Notes: generated by a model from the sequence alone, not told the origin. Shown: positions 1 to 12,645, counted from the stretch's first letter. The stretch is DNA of 64,000 bases from Vitis vinifera (GCF_030704535.1 NC_081812.1:1509501-1573500), one strand, 5' to 3'. Translations and numbers: made by a program.

Positions 1-365
1 TTTTTTTAAATATCGTGGAAGGTTTAATTGATTCAATTTGGAAGAATCACTTGTTGTAGAGAATTGGATGATGAGTGGGTCTCTAGCTTTGCAAAGAAGA
101 TAAGAAGTGGATGATGAATGAATCTCTACCTTTACAAAGAAGATAAACATCGGGTTTGAAGAACAAGATAAGAGGGTAAAATAATAATTTAGGTTATTTT
201 ATATTATTAAATAGGTTTAATGAATCAGAATACCACCTATTTTTAATGAATGCAAATCCGACTCATAAGTTGGATTTGATTTCTACCGGAATAATTTTTT
301 ATTTCATTTCCGTCTTCTTAACATTTATCCAAACATAGGAATAAGGAAGAAAATGAATGAGATGT
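1..365. other. non-coding left edge
   Basis: No gene is visible. A near-repeat occurs in which a phrase like 'tgggtctctagctttgcaaagaagat' recurs about 50 bases later in diverged form. Near 390-405 the text reads 'accaaacacaccc', a typical end of plant MITE-like insertions, so part of 200-405 may be a small transposon abutting the hAT-like fragment that follows. Confidence 0.4.
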
Positions 366-930
366 CTATTCCCACTCCCTATTCCCGTGTACCAAACACA
401 CCCTAATAGGAATGCATGCATCATAAAATAATCTCCCAACCGCCATATCCGTTCTCCAAATAGCTTCTTTCCCAGCTAGTACACTCTTCATGGAAGGTTG
501 AGCTCCTTGAGTATTTCTTGTTGCAAAATACTTATCCACCATTGATTTTTTCCTTTTTCCACTATTAGCTGCCATAGGACTTTGCATTTCTTGAACCTCT
601 TCTTCACCTTCTGCCATATCCCTTTCAAATTGTGACACATTAGAACCACAAGGATTTCTACATTCATATGCTTCTTGGGTTGCTTTCTTAGAATTCACAA
701 ACTCTTGCAAAGAATTTTCCATTCGAAATCTTACATCAAGAGGAACCGATTTACATGGACCAATATCTCATTTCACTCCAGCAAGATGTTGTTTCATTCT
801 ATGAATACCCCCACCTTTTGTAATCTTTTTACAATACAAACAAATAAGAGCTTTCCTTTCATTTGCATATCTTTCTTCAAAAACATGCTCTTATGTAGGA
901 TTGATCTTACTTCTAGTTGATTGAGAATTG
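366..930 (-). pseudogene. hAT-type transposase-like N-terminal fragment with BED zinc finger
   Basis: Read on the minus strand, about 890-775 encodes a BED-type zinc finger: CLYC at the front, then the pair of histidines in HRMKQHLAG. An in-frame TGA follows (VK*DIGPC), then the frame continues as an open stretch to about 400 with the linker KKSMVDKYFA and AIWRTDMAVGRLFYDACIPI. That order (BED finger, lysine-rich linker, start of a DUF659-like domain) is the N-terminus of plant hAT-derived proteins. The catalytic and C-terminal dimerisation parts are missing because the frame runs into unrelated sequence near 400 (…RVCLVHGNREWE). I call it a dead fragment: one stop, truncated on its 3' side, no start context visible upstream. 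No host function is suggested. Confidence 0.7.
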
Positions 931-1571
931 GTAGTTGAATCTTGACCAGAGGATGGAGTCAAGTTTGATTCAATTTTTTATTTCTCTATCAAATTAGAAA
1001 CAAAAATCTCACATTAACATAGAGAATGGAAGTCATCAACAATTTAATGATTTATAATCAAGTCATCAACAATTTATAACAATCACATATCAATGGGTAA
1101 ATTTATCAAAAGGAATAATGGTCATTATAACAAGCATGTTTTGATCCAATTATAAATTTATCTAAATTCTAAAGTAATTTTGTAGAGATATATTGATGGG
1201 GTACAAGGAGCAAACCATGAGAATCACGTGCCTGGGCATTCATTAAAGTCTGAAACAGTAGTGAAATCACATGCCACTATGAATGGATGAATCTCACCAT
1301 TCAATTGTCTTATACTCCTATGCTTTCTAACATTTGGATGGCAACTCCTCTTTATTTCTTCCTGGCTCAGGTCTCAACCACCCCCACCATTCCTCTGTTC
1401 AATGGTCCACCCATTCAATTTCAACCCACTTTAACAAATGTACATATGCTTTCCACTTTGAGACAAAATCAAAGCCATATAATTCAGCACCCCTCAAACT
1501 CCTAGCTAGTCACTCCATGATTTCATTTTAGCTTCACACAGAGTCTTTAAGAACATAAATTAAAATTATAG
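931..1571. other. intergenic, nothing recognised
   Basis: AT-rich sequence. The short open frames around 1287-1531 overlap each other in different frames, have no recognisable motif, and are not supported as genes. Confidence 0.5.
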
Positions 1572-1591
1572 ACACACACACACACACACAC
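1572..1591. repeat. (AC)n microsatellite
   Basis: About ten uninterrupted AC dinucleotide units, read directly from the sequence. Confidence 0.95.
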
Positions 1592-1879
1592 CTATTTTTA
1601 CTTATCAATGCATTATTTAGTAAGAGGTTTAAGGCTAATTAACCATGCAAGGGCACATGGCTAGACCTGGAATAGTGAGGGAAAGTGATTGTGGATGAAT
1701 TGAAGGTGGCTTTGGGTATAAAAGCCAAGGAGTCCAAAGGGAAAACTCACTAGGCAAACTCCAATGCCGGGGCGAGCTACCAGCTGGGAGAGGAGGGGGG
1801 AAGCTTTCCAAAGCTGGCGATACCTGTGTGAGTGTCGTGGGCCACCGACAGGACCTGTGTGAGTGTCGCAGGCCATCAA

Positions 1880-2163
1880 TGGGATCTGTCTTGATGTCGC
1901 GGCAGGGACGCGTCTACGGCGGGCGGAGGAGAAATGGTTGAAGTTTGGAGGTTGCAGTTTGGAGATTTGGAGATTTTCATTTTGTTATATAAGACTCCAA
2001 AACGGCGTCGTTTTGATGTTTTTTTTAAAAAAAAAAAATTAAAATCAATTGAATCGACTGGTTCAAGTGATCCGACCTCGGTTCGATTCCCATCCGGTCC
2101 AAATGATCGGACCTGAACGGTGACCGACCGGCGGTCGGACCGGTCCGGTTTTTAAAACATTGA
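1880..2163. mobile_element. GC-rich terminal part of a hAT-like DNA transposon (tentative)
   Basis: The block is richer in CCGG-type words than its surroundings and ends in 'accggtccggtttttaaaacattg'-type sequence. On the minus strand this starts CAATG followed by TTTTAAAAACCGG, which resembles the CA(G/A)TG start of plant hAT elements. It abruptly cuts off the reverse-transcriptase frame of the neighbouring copia fragment near 2163, which marks it as an insertion or a deletion junction. I could not find the matching left terminus or an 8-bp duplication, so extent and class are uncertain. Confidence 0.4.
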
Positions 2164-5149
2164 TTTTTTTTCCTTCCGGTAATGAGACCAACTTCCAGGT
2201 ATTATTTTTCTTTAAGGCTTCTAGTTCTTCTTACATTGCTTACGCCCACTCTGGATCAGATAACGCCTCCTCAACACTATTGGGAATATGGCAAGAGTAT
2301 AGTATTTGAGTGAAAGTCTTGAGCGACTTGGACAGACCTTGAGCAGATACTTAATTTGAAATTGGGTACTTGGACTTTCTTTTTTCTTCATTTGAGCTGT
2401 ATTTGTTCGATGGTTTCCCACAATTATGTCTAAAAGGCAACCCATAACCAGTAGAAGAATCCAAGATATTAGCATGTAAAGGTGTAGTAGGAGTACTTAC
2501 CTCAAGGACATTCTCAAGAAGTCTTCAGGTACTGAGAAGTGAGGGGACTGAGAGTACTCTGCATTTTTTGGTTCTTCATTCTTAGCTTCTTCATCTCCAG
2601 GTTCTTTATTTTGCAATTCGACATGTTCAATCTCTGGTAGTATCTCATGCAAGTCAACCTCTCTATTTCCAGTTCCATGCTCACTCACGGGGGCCATCAA
2701 CCAATTTGACTCTTCTACTTGAGTCTCCCCCTTAAGGGAAGAATTGGGTGCCGGTGAATCATAAAAATTATTACACTTAAGAAATGTAACATTCATGGTA
2801 ATATAGGTTCGGTTGGTAGTGGGTTCATAGCACTAGAAACCTTTTTTATGTAAACTATATCCTAAAAATAAGCATCAAACGACACATGGGTCTAGTTTGG
2901 TATGTTGATTCTTGTGGAGGTGGACAAAAGCAACACACCCGAAAATTCTAGAAAGAAACATCGATATTGAAGAGAGGGATATACGAGTAAAGAGGATTTG
3001 TAAGGGGGTTTAAAAGTGTAAAATCTTAGATGGCATACAGTTGATTAAGTACATGGCAGTAGCCACAACATCCCCCCAATGGCAACTCGACACCATTGCT
3101 CCAAGGAGTAGGGCACGGGATGTTTCCAAAATATGTCGATTTTTCCTCTCGGCAGTACCATTTTGTTGTGGTGTAGCATGAGTTCTCATGGAGGAGGTCA
3201 TGTTGTTGGAAATAGGCCTAAAATCTTTGGTTGATGAATTCGCCACCATTATCGGAATGAAGAATTTTTATCTTGGAAGAGAATTGAGTCTGAACCATGG
3301 CATGAAATGCTTGAAAAATGGTGAAAACTTCGTCTTTGGTTTTTAGCTGATAGAGCCATGTCATTCGAGTACAATCATAGACAAAAATAACAAACCAACG
3401 GTGACCAGAGGAAGTAGTTATCGAGGATAGTCCCCACACATCGCAGTGTATCAATGTAAATGGACTATTAGTTTTATTCAAGCTAATCGAATAAGAAACT
3501 CGTTGGCTTTTAGCCTTAATAGTATCACATGTAAAGTCCACATTCTGCAAACGGGAAAATAAAGATGGGAGTAAATGCAGGAGATAGCCAAATGATGAGC
3601 ACCCCAACTGCCTATGCCACAACCAAATTTGTCGTTCGTGGCTATTGGTTTGATGGTGTGTGTGATTTGCTTTGCCTAGGCTTAAGTCATCCAAGTAGTA
3701 CAATCCCCCCTTCTTAGTACCATGCCTAATAATCTCCTTGCTGAGAACATCCTGAAGAAGACAAAATGTAGAGTATATCAATACAACACAATTAAGCTCT
3801 TTAGTAACTTGGCTCACAGACATCAACTTGTTAAAGAGAGATGGAACAAAAAGTGTGTAAGCTAAAGAGAGAGAGAGAGAGAGATAGGGGCATAGTTCCA
3901 GCCCCTATGATTGGGTAAGTTGCCCCATTGGCATTGGCAATGCAACTCCTCATTGGCTGAGTTGTGTTGGAGAAGTCATTTGGATCAAATGTCATATGAT
4001 TCGTCGCTCCGAAATCGATAATCCAAGCACCATCATTCCGAGTAGTAGAGCTGCAAAAAACTTGACCACAATTACCTTGATCTAGGGTTGAGGTAGCAGG
4101 TTCAGCCATGGGATAAGGGATAGTTGAGATTCAGTCGTGGCCACCGCTGCTCTACCCGGGACATCTTCAGTTACAGGAGCATCTCATTTCTTTTGGGCTT
4201 GTAATTCGTGCCACCAGTCTAGGTAGCCATGCAATTTGAAACAGGTTTCCCGAGTATGTTTTGTGATCCCACAATGAGTGCACTTATTCCCATCTGAGTG
4301 ACCTTTGGATTGTGAGGAAGATCCAGACTTTAGCAAAGTTTGTGAGTGGCCAGATTTCACTCCTTTGATGGCCATAATAGCACCACTAGCCACTACTTCC
4401 GCTCTCGATACCATCACAGATTGTCGGAAATCTTCCCTTCGAATGTGAGCATATGCCTGCTCAATTGAAGGGAAAGGTTTCAGGCGAAGAACATCGCTCC
4501 AAACATGATCCAATCGATCATCTAGTCTGTCAAGAAAAGTGTATACTCATTCCTCCTGTAACATGGAGTAGTAGTTTTGTATGTCAATTGCACATGCCAT
4601 CGAATTCAGTCGACGAAAATCGATCTCTCGCCACAAACCCTGTAGATTGTTATAGTATTTCTCTATAGATCCACCTGCTTGTTTCATTCGAGATACACGA
4701 CGTCTGAGCTCGTATACCTATGAGGTGTCAATTCCATCAAAGTATGTTGTGGTAGTAGAATCCCATACCTGTTTAGTCGTTGGGTAGCGAATAAAGTTCA
4801 CGACCAAATAATGGTCCATGGAGTTGATCAACCAGTCTTTCACCATGGCATTCTCAATGCGCCATTTATGAAATGAGGGGTCGGTTTCTGGTGGTTGGGG
4901 GTAGTCTTCATTGATGTATCCCAGTTTGTCTTTCCTGGGACCATAATCCATAGTTGTAACCATCCAACTTGATGCTAAGTGGAACCATCGGGGAATTAGT
5001 GATAAGAGCGGAAGAGGTTTGGACCCTTGACAAAACCTCCATCATCTTTGATGTTAAATTATCAAGGATGGTTTTAGTGGAGTTAGCCATGGAAGCCGAG
5101 CAAAAAACTTGACCCTTGCCTAATCAAAAAACAAGGAACCCAAGATCAT

Positions 5150-5161
5150 GCTTTGATACCA
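5150..5161 (-). other. copia primer-binding site (initiator tRNA-Met type)
   Basis: Minus strand reads TGGTATCAAAGC, immediately after the LTR end; one base away from the common plant form TGGTATCAGAGC. It fixes the element's orientation and the inner LTR border. Confidence 0.8.
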
Positions 5162-5289
5162 TGTCAAACGTAACCCTTTTTTCATTATCAATTCCATAAA
5201 ACAGTGTACAAGATATAGAGATACAAGAAACTATTTTAGGAAGCTATTCTTCATCTGTACAATATTTACGGCTACAATCATGTTTGACC
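5162..5289 (-). repeat. 5' LTR of the truncated copia element
   Basis: The inner end is marked by TGACA next to the primer site. The outer end is placed where the inverted counterpart GTCAAACATG appears. This gives an unusually short LTR of about 128 bp. The outer border is inferred from the short inverted repeat only, since the other LTR is lost. Confidence 0.5.
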
Positions 5290-6244
5290 CTTGAGTGAAT
5301 TTCCATAACTGGCTAATTGCGGGACTCATGCCAACAAATTGAATATTGTGCATCTTAAAGGTATGCAAGTTGTGTTTGCTCCCTACATAGACATTTTTAT
5401 TCTTAAGAGTTCCCCAAGAGGTTCTACAACATCAAAGTACCTTAAAGCCTATAGAATACTCTCAAAATGCATCAAAATATAATTTTCTAAGATATTTATA
5501 ACAAGAAAAAGAATTGGGTTAATTCTAAGTACCTTAAACACACTAAAATAGGTCATGTAAATCTATAAAAGTGTTGAGTTTGAGTTCTTATCAAAATAGA
5601 CATTGTACTAACAACCCATAATCTTAGCCTCAAACTAATGCCCTATGGTTGTACTAATGAATCCACTACTTGTGTGTGTCAAGACTTGCATGCATGCCCA
5701 TCATGTGTAGCCTACCTATTGCCTACACTTACGTGCACCACTTTGCCTAGCCCTATGCCTTGTTAAGCCCACATGATTGGTGTCACTTCTTATATCACTA
5801 AGCATGTCTTAGGCCTTATCTTATGGTACCTAAGTTATGTTTGACACCATGACTTGCTCATTCACATCGTGGCGCTACCCCCATGGTTGCTCCTTGTGGC
5901 CCATGGCATTGAAGCCATGGTGCCCTATGTCAAGGCTTGCTTATGCCTTGCTTTGCATATGACATGCAACTCACTTCTCAATCGTGCCCCCACACTAATA
6001 TAGTGCAGTTTCTAGCCACACCCTAACCTCGAAGTGCACCCATGGCATATTAATCCATTACACAAACATTAAGTTTTCATGCTAGCCTTTCCCTTTTAAG
6101 CCTTGCCCTTGCCTTAGGGGTGCCCCCAAATGATCGTATTAGCTTGGGATGTTGGCCTAAACATCTCTCACTATCCCCATCTTTCAATTAAAAAGCAATT
6201 TGTTTCGTTCATCATGAAATAGGTTATTTTTCAAGAAAAAACTT
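5290..6244. other. intergenic, unclassified
   Basis: No gene found. 5640-6180 is pyrimidine-rich and full of short words such as 'ccatg' and 'gccttg', unlike the flanking AT-rich DNA, and may be an old retrotransposon remnant, but no motif or terminal repeat identifies it. Confidence 0.4.
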
Positions 6245-6480
6245 GAAAAGTATTAGGGTCTATTTGATTGCTATTTTTGAAAACTGTTTTGAAAAACAAT
6301 TTTTGAGAATAGTTTTTAAGAACATTTTTTTTGTGTTTTCAAAAAAAAAAAAAAAAAAATTGTGTTTGGGAATTGAATTTCGTAAAACAATTTTTGTTCT
6401 AAAAAAAAATATATGTTTGGTTAAGTTAATAAAAAAGTTTTTTAGAATAAGTAAAACAAAAAAACATATTTGAAAGTTAG
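6245..6480. mobile_element. MITE-like element, copy 1 (partial)
   Basis: Starts 'agggtctatttgattgct' and continues 'gaaaactgttttgaaaaaca', the same signature as the fuller copy at 40464-40860 and the copy at 15537-15832. The right terminus is not recognisable, so this copy is truncated or eroded. Confidence 0.5.
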
Positions 6481-6900
6481 TTTTTTTTAATTAATAAAAT
6501 GTTTTCTTTCATTAACTTAATATTATAAATATATAAATAATTTTCATATGCACAATTCATTTAAATTAAAAAAAATTATTCAATTTTAAAATTTTTATAC
6601 CAGTTATAATTTTCTTAAACAAATGATGATTTTGTAACCATATGTAAGTATATTAATTTCAATAATTTAAGGAAGAAGAAATGGCTTACAGATGGGGATG
6701 TGGTAGTTGAGTGGAGCACACCTTTGTGAAAACATAAAAAGCAGTTAGGAAAACACAAAAAGAAAAAAGAGAAAACACGAAAAACAATCTCTGCTTTGAA
6801 CATCTTTTTATCTCATAACACAAAAAATAAAAACACATGTCTTTCCCTAAACAAGTTTTTAGATTCGGGGATGATTTCGCCCATATAACCAAATATTTCA

Positions 6901-7046
6901 TATATATATATATATATAAAAGCATTCTTAAAATTGCAAAACCCTTTTCCCTATAACGGGAACCATACAAATTCAGTCGGTGCTGGGAAACGTCTCCGGG
7001 AAACCGTTTACCCAAATTCTAGGGTTTTAACCCCAAAACCCTGGAC
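6901..7046 (+). promoter_or_regulatory. SKIP24 proximal promoter: TA-rich tract and telo-box-like pair
   Basis: A TATATA run at 6901-6917 lies about 165 bases before the start codon. At 7019-7028 and 7035-7044 two telo-box-like words (CTAGGGTTTT and AAAACCCTGG) face each other as an imperfect palindrome. Telo-boxes are common near transcription starts of plant housekeeping genes. The transcription start itself cannot be placed. Confidence 0.4.
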
Positions 7047-7081
7047 TTATTCACTGGAAATTTCCATTTTCCTACAGAAAA

Positions 7082-10000
7082 ATGGCTGATTTACCGGATG
7101 AAATGTGGAGACAAATCCTGGAAATTGGAATTCGGAGTTCCAATTTGACCTACAAAGACCTCTGCTGTGTTTCAATCTCTTGCCGGCGTCTTCATCGCCT
7201 TTCAAACGACGCCGTTTTGTGGTCCTTCCTGCTTTCTTCTGATTTCCCCCACACTGAAGCCTCTGTGTCCAATGGCACCGTCTCCAGTTCTTCTTTGTCT
7301 CCTAAATTGATGTACCGAATCAAGTAAGTGGTCTGTTTGGTTGTCGAGAAAATGGGGGAAAATGAAAGAAAATTTGGGTTTGAGTAGAAATTTGACCTTT
7401 CTTTAATTGTTTTGTGATTTAATAGTTCAAAAGAACTAAATAGTCATGGGATTCGTAATTCTATTTTCGGTCTGTTTTTCTCTTGCTCTGTTTGGTTGCT
7501 GAGAAAAGGGAGGGAAAGGAAAAAAAAATTGAATTTGAGTTGGATAATTTGATTTGCTTTTGTTTTTTGTCTTTTTTGTTGTTGGTCATTTAAGTGACAT
7601 GAGGACTGAGAACACCAAACTACGTGGTTTAATTGGGTTTGGTTGCGGAGAAAAGAGGAAAAATGAAAGAAAATTTGAGTTTCGGTAGATAATTTTGATT
7701 CGTATATATTTTAGAAGTAAAAAAAATAAAAATAAATGCCATGATAATAGATTTCAGGATTTTGTTCTGTCTACTTTTCTCTTCTCATGCTCTGCTTGGT
7801 TGCTATTTAAAGGGAAGAAAATGGAAGAAAATTTGAGCTTAAGTCAGAGAATTTGATTGTGCATATATCTTTCTGCCTTTTTTTTTTTTTCCATCATGCT
7901 CCATTTGATTGCCCAGAAAAGAGAGCAAACGGAAAGCAAATTTGAATTCAAGTGGATAATTATTTGTTTTTCTTTGTCAGGTTTAGCTATTGATTTTGGT
8001 CATTCAGCTGAGGTTAATACTGAACCAGTGATGACTATCTGATTTAGTTGAATTTGGAAATCCAAAATTTTGCATGATCTTGTGATTTAGAACTCTAATT
8101 TTGTGTCCCATGCTCTGTTGGGCGGCTGATAAAAGAAGTAAAAGAAAGAAAATTTGAATTTAAGTTGATAATTTAATTTTTTGTGTGTGTTTTCTTTTGT
8201 GATTGTTTTGTGTCATGCTGATGAGGTTAATACAGGTACTGGTTTGATTTCATCAGGTTTGGAATTCCAGAGAAAACCTGCTGTTGGGTTTTTTTCTGGG
8301 TCTAGTTATTGTTTTGGTTCATTCAACTAAGTAGTTGAGTTGGAAGACCCAGAAAAACTGCATAATCATAGGCTCAGATTTTTATTTATTTTTGTCTGTT
8401 TTTCTCATGCTCAATTTGGTTTCTGAGAAAAAAGGATGAAATTGAAAGAAAATTTGAGTTTAGGTCAATAATTTGGTTTTGGTTTTTTAAATTTTCCTTT
8501 CAGTCCTTCAATTGAGGTTTATAGAGCTAACTATTTGGTTTTTGAGTGGGGAAATTTTGAAACATATCATCATTTGTTCGGACTTTTATTTTGTGTTTGT
8601 TTTCCACATCATCCACTTGGTTGTCAAGAAAAGTGAGGAAAAGGAAAGAACAAAACCTGCATTCAACTTAACTTAATAGGGCAAGTATTTGGGTTGGTTG
8701 AGTTTAGAAATCCAAAATTGAGGATCTAAATGTTTTTTCTCTGCCATTTTCTTGGTTACCAAATAGATGGTTTTGCTTGTTTGGTTGATGAATTTGGAAC
8801 AAACAGGTTTGATAGAGAAAGGGCTCGGAAAGCTGCAGCCCACCGGCGTGCTGTACTTAGGTTGGAGAGTCAAATTGCTGGGCATTTGAGAAACCTTCAA
8901 GAAATACAGATGAAATTAACTGAGGAGACCGAGAAAATGAAAGCAGCAGTTACAGAATTACCGAACTTGCGCAAAGTCAGGTAGTACTTTGATATGTTCA
9001 TTTTTATTCCTTGCTAGCATGTGTCACTGATTATATTGTAAATACTTTCAAAAACTTTTCTATGACTCTGTAGTCTAGGCTTGAAAGGAAGTTTCTGATG
9101 AAGGTGAAAAGGTTTGAATTTGTTTAATAAAGATTGCTTACTGTCCATGTGATTGATGATAAGAAAAAAGGAAAAAAAAAAAAAGAGAGAAGGGAAAGAT
9201 ATTCTTCAGCATTATATTTTCTTCTGCTGATTCAAACAAAATAGAAGGCAAAAAGGAAAAATCAACCCAACTGAGGCAACTAGTTGTATTCAACTCAGTA
9301 CTCTCTCTCTCTCGGTATCAACCAACAACTTCGTATTTAAAGTTTTCATTTCTTTTCTTTTTCCATATTTTCTCAGTAACAAAACAAAGTGGTGGTTCAC
9401 TCACTTTGAAGGTGTATAAGATATCAGGTTTTCATTTTGTAAATGAAATCTAAATTATTGTCTTGCTTGCTTTTCGGTGGGTGAAGATTCCAATAGCCCT
9501 CAAGACTCATGAGTGCCTTTATATTAAATTCCTTACTGATAGTATTCTAGTTAACGATTGAATTATAGTTGAGAGTTATAAGGAAACACAAATTTAATGT
9601 GATTGAGGCGCCTTCATATTCTGACATTTAATTGCAGAAGAAATTCATGGTTTTCAGTTAGGTAGAAAGTTACTGACGTGACCTTGGAATTGATTTGGTA
9701 CTTTAGGCAAGCTTCAGTAGCTTTGAATGTGTGGCAACCAGAGGTTATCCGGGGTTGGCAAAAGCAAATGGTTGGGCAATGTGTTGTACCTGTTGATGCT
9801 CGAATCAATGCCCTTGAGATGGAACTTAAGCTTTGCAGGCAACAGATTGCAGGCTCTGATAATGCCTATGTAACTGCCAATCCTGTTCTAGTTATAACCA
9901 TGCTACATTTTTTGAATTATGTGGAAAATTATGTCAAATATTTGTGTTCCATGGTAGAGAAATGAGAAGCGAAGGCTTGATGCAGCTAAGGAACGATTGG

Positions 10001-11400
10001 TAGTCATGAAGTATCATCCTTTACGAGATTATAAATCTACAAGTAGTGGAGTTGATGAGTGCAACAGTCAGAGAAAGAAGTTGAAAAGAGGCAGTGACAG
10101 TAAGGCTCCAGGTGTGATTTTGCCCTTTATTTGAAATTTTCATTACTTTTCCAAAAAATCTGTTGGGCTTTAGGCCTTATTCCACTCATCTGTGTTTTTT
10201 CTTGGCTTTTGTTTTTCAAGGAATTCTTTTTGTTTGACCTGGTTTTTAGTTTTCACTCTTTAACTTGATTTCCTATCATTTTTCTATTTTTTAAATTTTG
10301 GGTTTACCATATTATTTTTTTCTGATCAATGTTCAAAGTTATAGTAACAGTTACGAGTTGGTATTCAAACGTTTAAGCACAATTAAGGTGAGAGTGCCAC
10401 CATTTTGGATGATTAGGCAGTGCAGATAGAAGCTGATCATGGGTGTACTAGTAAGACCTAGCATGAATTTGGAAACCTCAGTTGTAAAATGTATCAAATG
10501 CTTCCTCCTTGTATGTATTGTATATAAAAGAAAAACTTCGCTGGCAGAAAAGCTTCATCCTTATATCTACTAGCAACTCTCTGGCACAGATCAAGATTAC
10601 ACTTATGTAGGGAGCCTCTCTCCATGGTCACAAATCAGTTGTTTGTGTATGTCAAACACTAGTTTAGCCCTCGGAATGTAACTCAGCTGTAGTGCCATCT
10701 GGCAGTGAACTAGAGGTCCAGAGTTTGAGCCTATTGATATTTAAGTGGTGTAGAGTAGAGGTGCGGATCCATATCACCTGAGGTATGTTTTGCCTGCAGT
10801 TGGGATCCTCACCATACTGGTGGATTTTCCTCATTATCTACAGAAGGAAAAAAGATACATGAAAAACTTCTCTTCTCTGATGGAGAGTAAAGAAGCTTTA
10901 TTTCATACCTTTTTATACGATACAGTCTCCCCCATGTTGGGGAAAATGTGGGTACCATTAGACTTCAGTAAGTTGGGCGTGACTCATCCTATTGTCATAT
11001 TTCCAAAAAGCCCGAAACCCCACATGTACTTTGGCAAAAAGTCATCCAAATTCAATGTGATGCAACTTGTCCATATGTAGTAGACCTAGAGATTTATCAT
11101 AATTCTAGTTCGATATTCAATTAAACTTGGGTGGTCGAATTAGTCTCTTCTTGGATGTGTATGTCCTAAAAAGACAAGCTATCATCCTTGGATTGAGAAC
11201 CCCAAAAAACATGGAAATATTTCCTGCCCGTTGTCATGTTCATTTTGAAAACAATGGATTCTTTGCAAAAGAATGTATGTTTCAATTTATCATACATGCC
11301 ATCGCGATATGCAATACTCATTCAGTTCTGAGCTCACCCCTTACTTTTCGGTTTTTCTACAGGTACAAATGAGAAGAAGCTGAAATTGGAAGATGCTTGA
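7082..11400 (+). CDS. SKIP24: F-box protein SKIP24
   Basis: Predicted substrate adaptor of an SCF (SKP1-cullin-F-box) ubiquitin ligase. Five exons assemble without a frame error: 7082-7323, 8807-8980, 9707-9869, 9958-10111 and 11363-11400. All junctions are GT-AG, giving 771 nt and 256 aa. The N-terminus MADLPDEMWRQILEIGI with YKDLCCVSISCRRLHRLS is the F-box (about residues 1-50), the SKP1-binding part. Exon 2 starts FDRERARKAAAHRRAV and continues as a charged, probably coiled-coil stretch (about 82-150). Exon 3 carries ASVALNVWQPEV, and exon 4 KYHPLRDY followed by a basic tail. This block order is what I know of Arabidopsis SKIP24 (SKP1-interacting partner 24). Its length is as expected for that family. 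The start is the first ATG of the F-box frame, with telo-box-like words just upstream. The target protein is unknown. Confidence 0.92.
7324..8806 (+). repeat. SKIP24 intron 1 made of about eight diverged copies of one motif
   Basis: A phrase close to 'ctgtttggttgctgagaaaa', followed by a purine-rich run, then 'gaaagaaaatttgagttt' and 'gataattttga', starts near 7331, 7486, 7635, 7791, 7899, 8111, 8408 and 8611. Copy spacing is about 110-300 bp. The first copy begins directly after the 5' splice site. No open frame or transposon end is seen, so the intron seems to have grown by repeated duplication of its own 5' end. Confidence 0.75.
10660..10790 (+). mobile_element. possible tRNA-derived SINE fragment in SKIP24 intron 4
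   Basis: Contains 'gtaactcagctgtagtg', resembling an RNA polymerase III A-box, and 'agagtttgagcct', resembling a B-box, about 45 bases apart. The tail and target duplications are not recognisable, so this is a weak call. Confidence 0.3.
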
Positions 11401-11865
11401 ACTTCCATTTCTGGTATTGTGACTATGAATCTTTGATGCATATTATATCATATGTATATGTATATGCATGTTGTAACTTGTATATTAGAACTCCAATATG
11501 GGTCTGTTAACCCTTTCATAAGGGTTTGTTCTGGAATTGAGAATGATCAAGCATCTTATGAACAAGTTATGATCTATTGTAGATTCCAAACTCATAAAAC
11601 TAATCAAAGCGTTTAGGACATGGTAGGAATGCTAGGGTAGAGAATGGGAATGTGAAATTCATTCAATTTCGCCTTTACTATTGTGTTAGGATTGTTTTTA
11701 AGCACGAGAATAGGAATCAGTCATTGTCATGGAAACCAAATCATAGTTCTCAGGATTTTGATTCTTTGTTTTCTCTTGGTAGTATGATTCATTTTTAATA
11801 TGCATATCAAGTTAATTTTTAACATAGTTAAAAAATAACCGATTAAAACAAGAATTTTATTAATA
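11401..11865. other. SKIP24 3' flank, nothing further recognised
   Basis: Holds the likely 3' UTR and downstream spacer. 'tatatgtatatgtatatgcatg' near 11450 is TA/TG-rich. No gene is seen. Confidence 0.5.
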
Positions 11866-12645
11866 TTTTTAAGAGGATGTTTGGTAAATCAATTTAATAA
11901 CTTAAAGTCATTTAATAATTTAATTTGAATATTTAAGTAGATTAAATATATTTGATAGAACAACTCAATAATTTATTTATACATCTTATTTTGATTATGT
12001 TGATTGAATGCAATCAAATGGAATGGGATTATGATGCAATGAAAAAAAATTGCATTTCAAAACCGAGCAGAGGGAATAAAATAGTATCATCGGATTGTTA
12101 GAGATATAAAAAGTGTTCTTATTATTTGGTAAATCAATTTAATTACTTAAAATGATTTAATAATTTAATTTAAGTTGTTAAGTGTATTAAACATATTTGG
12201 TATAATTACTTAATATGACAATTTAAAGTTAAAAATGATTTCAAGTATTAATTCAAACTAATTAACTCTTTTTTAATTTCAAATTTTTTTTTGTCTTATT
12301 TATCCATATCTAATGAGAATATATTTAATAACCATAACTTATTTTTTATAGTAAATATTTTAAAGATGAATGTTTAGTAAATAAATTGATTACTTAAGAT
12401 TAATAAAAATAAAAATAAATTAAGATTAATGATGATAAAAAGTTATTATAATTAATGAGGGTAAATATGTTAATTTGATAATTTGAAATAAATTTTAAGT
12501 TAATTTTATTAAATAACTTTAATACTTTAAATAAAAAATTAAGTAATAAATTTTGTAGTGACAACTTAAGAATAACTTAATTTAAAATCAATTTTAAGTC
12601 ATTAAGTAATAAGTATTAAGTTTTATCAATCATCCACTTAAATGA
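11866..12645. mobile_element. AT-rich MITE-like block with internal repeats
   Basis: The left edge 'aagaggatgtttggtaaatc' is mirrored at the right edge, which on the minus strand reads 'aagtggatgattgataaaac'. Internally the phrase 'tttggtaaatcaatttaat.acttaaa' recurs near 11880 and 12126, and in weaker form near 12368. No coding potential. Probably a non-autonomous DNA element or two overlapping copies. Confidence 0.45.

Larger units (their letters stand above)
2164..5289 (-). mobile_element. truncated, degenerate Ty1/copia retrotransposon
   Basis: Minus-strand order is normal for copia. A short LTR (5162-about 5289) is followed by a tRNA-Met-type primer site. Gag runs about 5090-4190 and has a zinc knuckle (CTHCGITKHTRETC, near 4270). 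The protease motif DFGATNHM (normally DSGA) lies near 4000. Pre-integrase text LWHRQLG is near 3600. The integrase core DVWG…SDNGGEF…TPQQNGTAERKN runs about 3460-3120. A connector follows, then the start of reverse transcriptase (EEALSDPEWA*AM*EELEALKKNNTW) to about 2164, where it stops. Frames shift several times and there are stops, so it is dead. The RT catalytic half, RNase H and 3' LTR are absent. The break coincides with the GC-rich block to its left. Confidence 0.88.

Noticed and set aside
1287..1531. Two overlapping short frames
   Set aside because: Different frames of the same AT/C-rich text; no motif or gene context.
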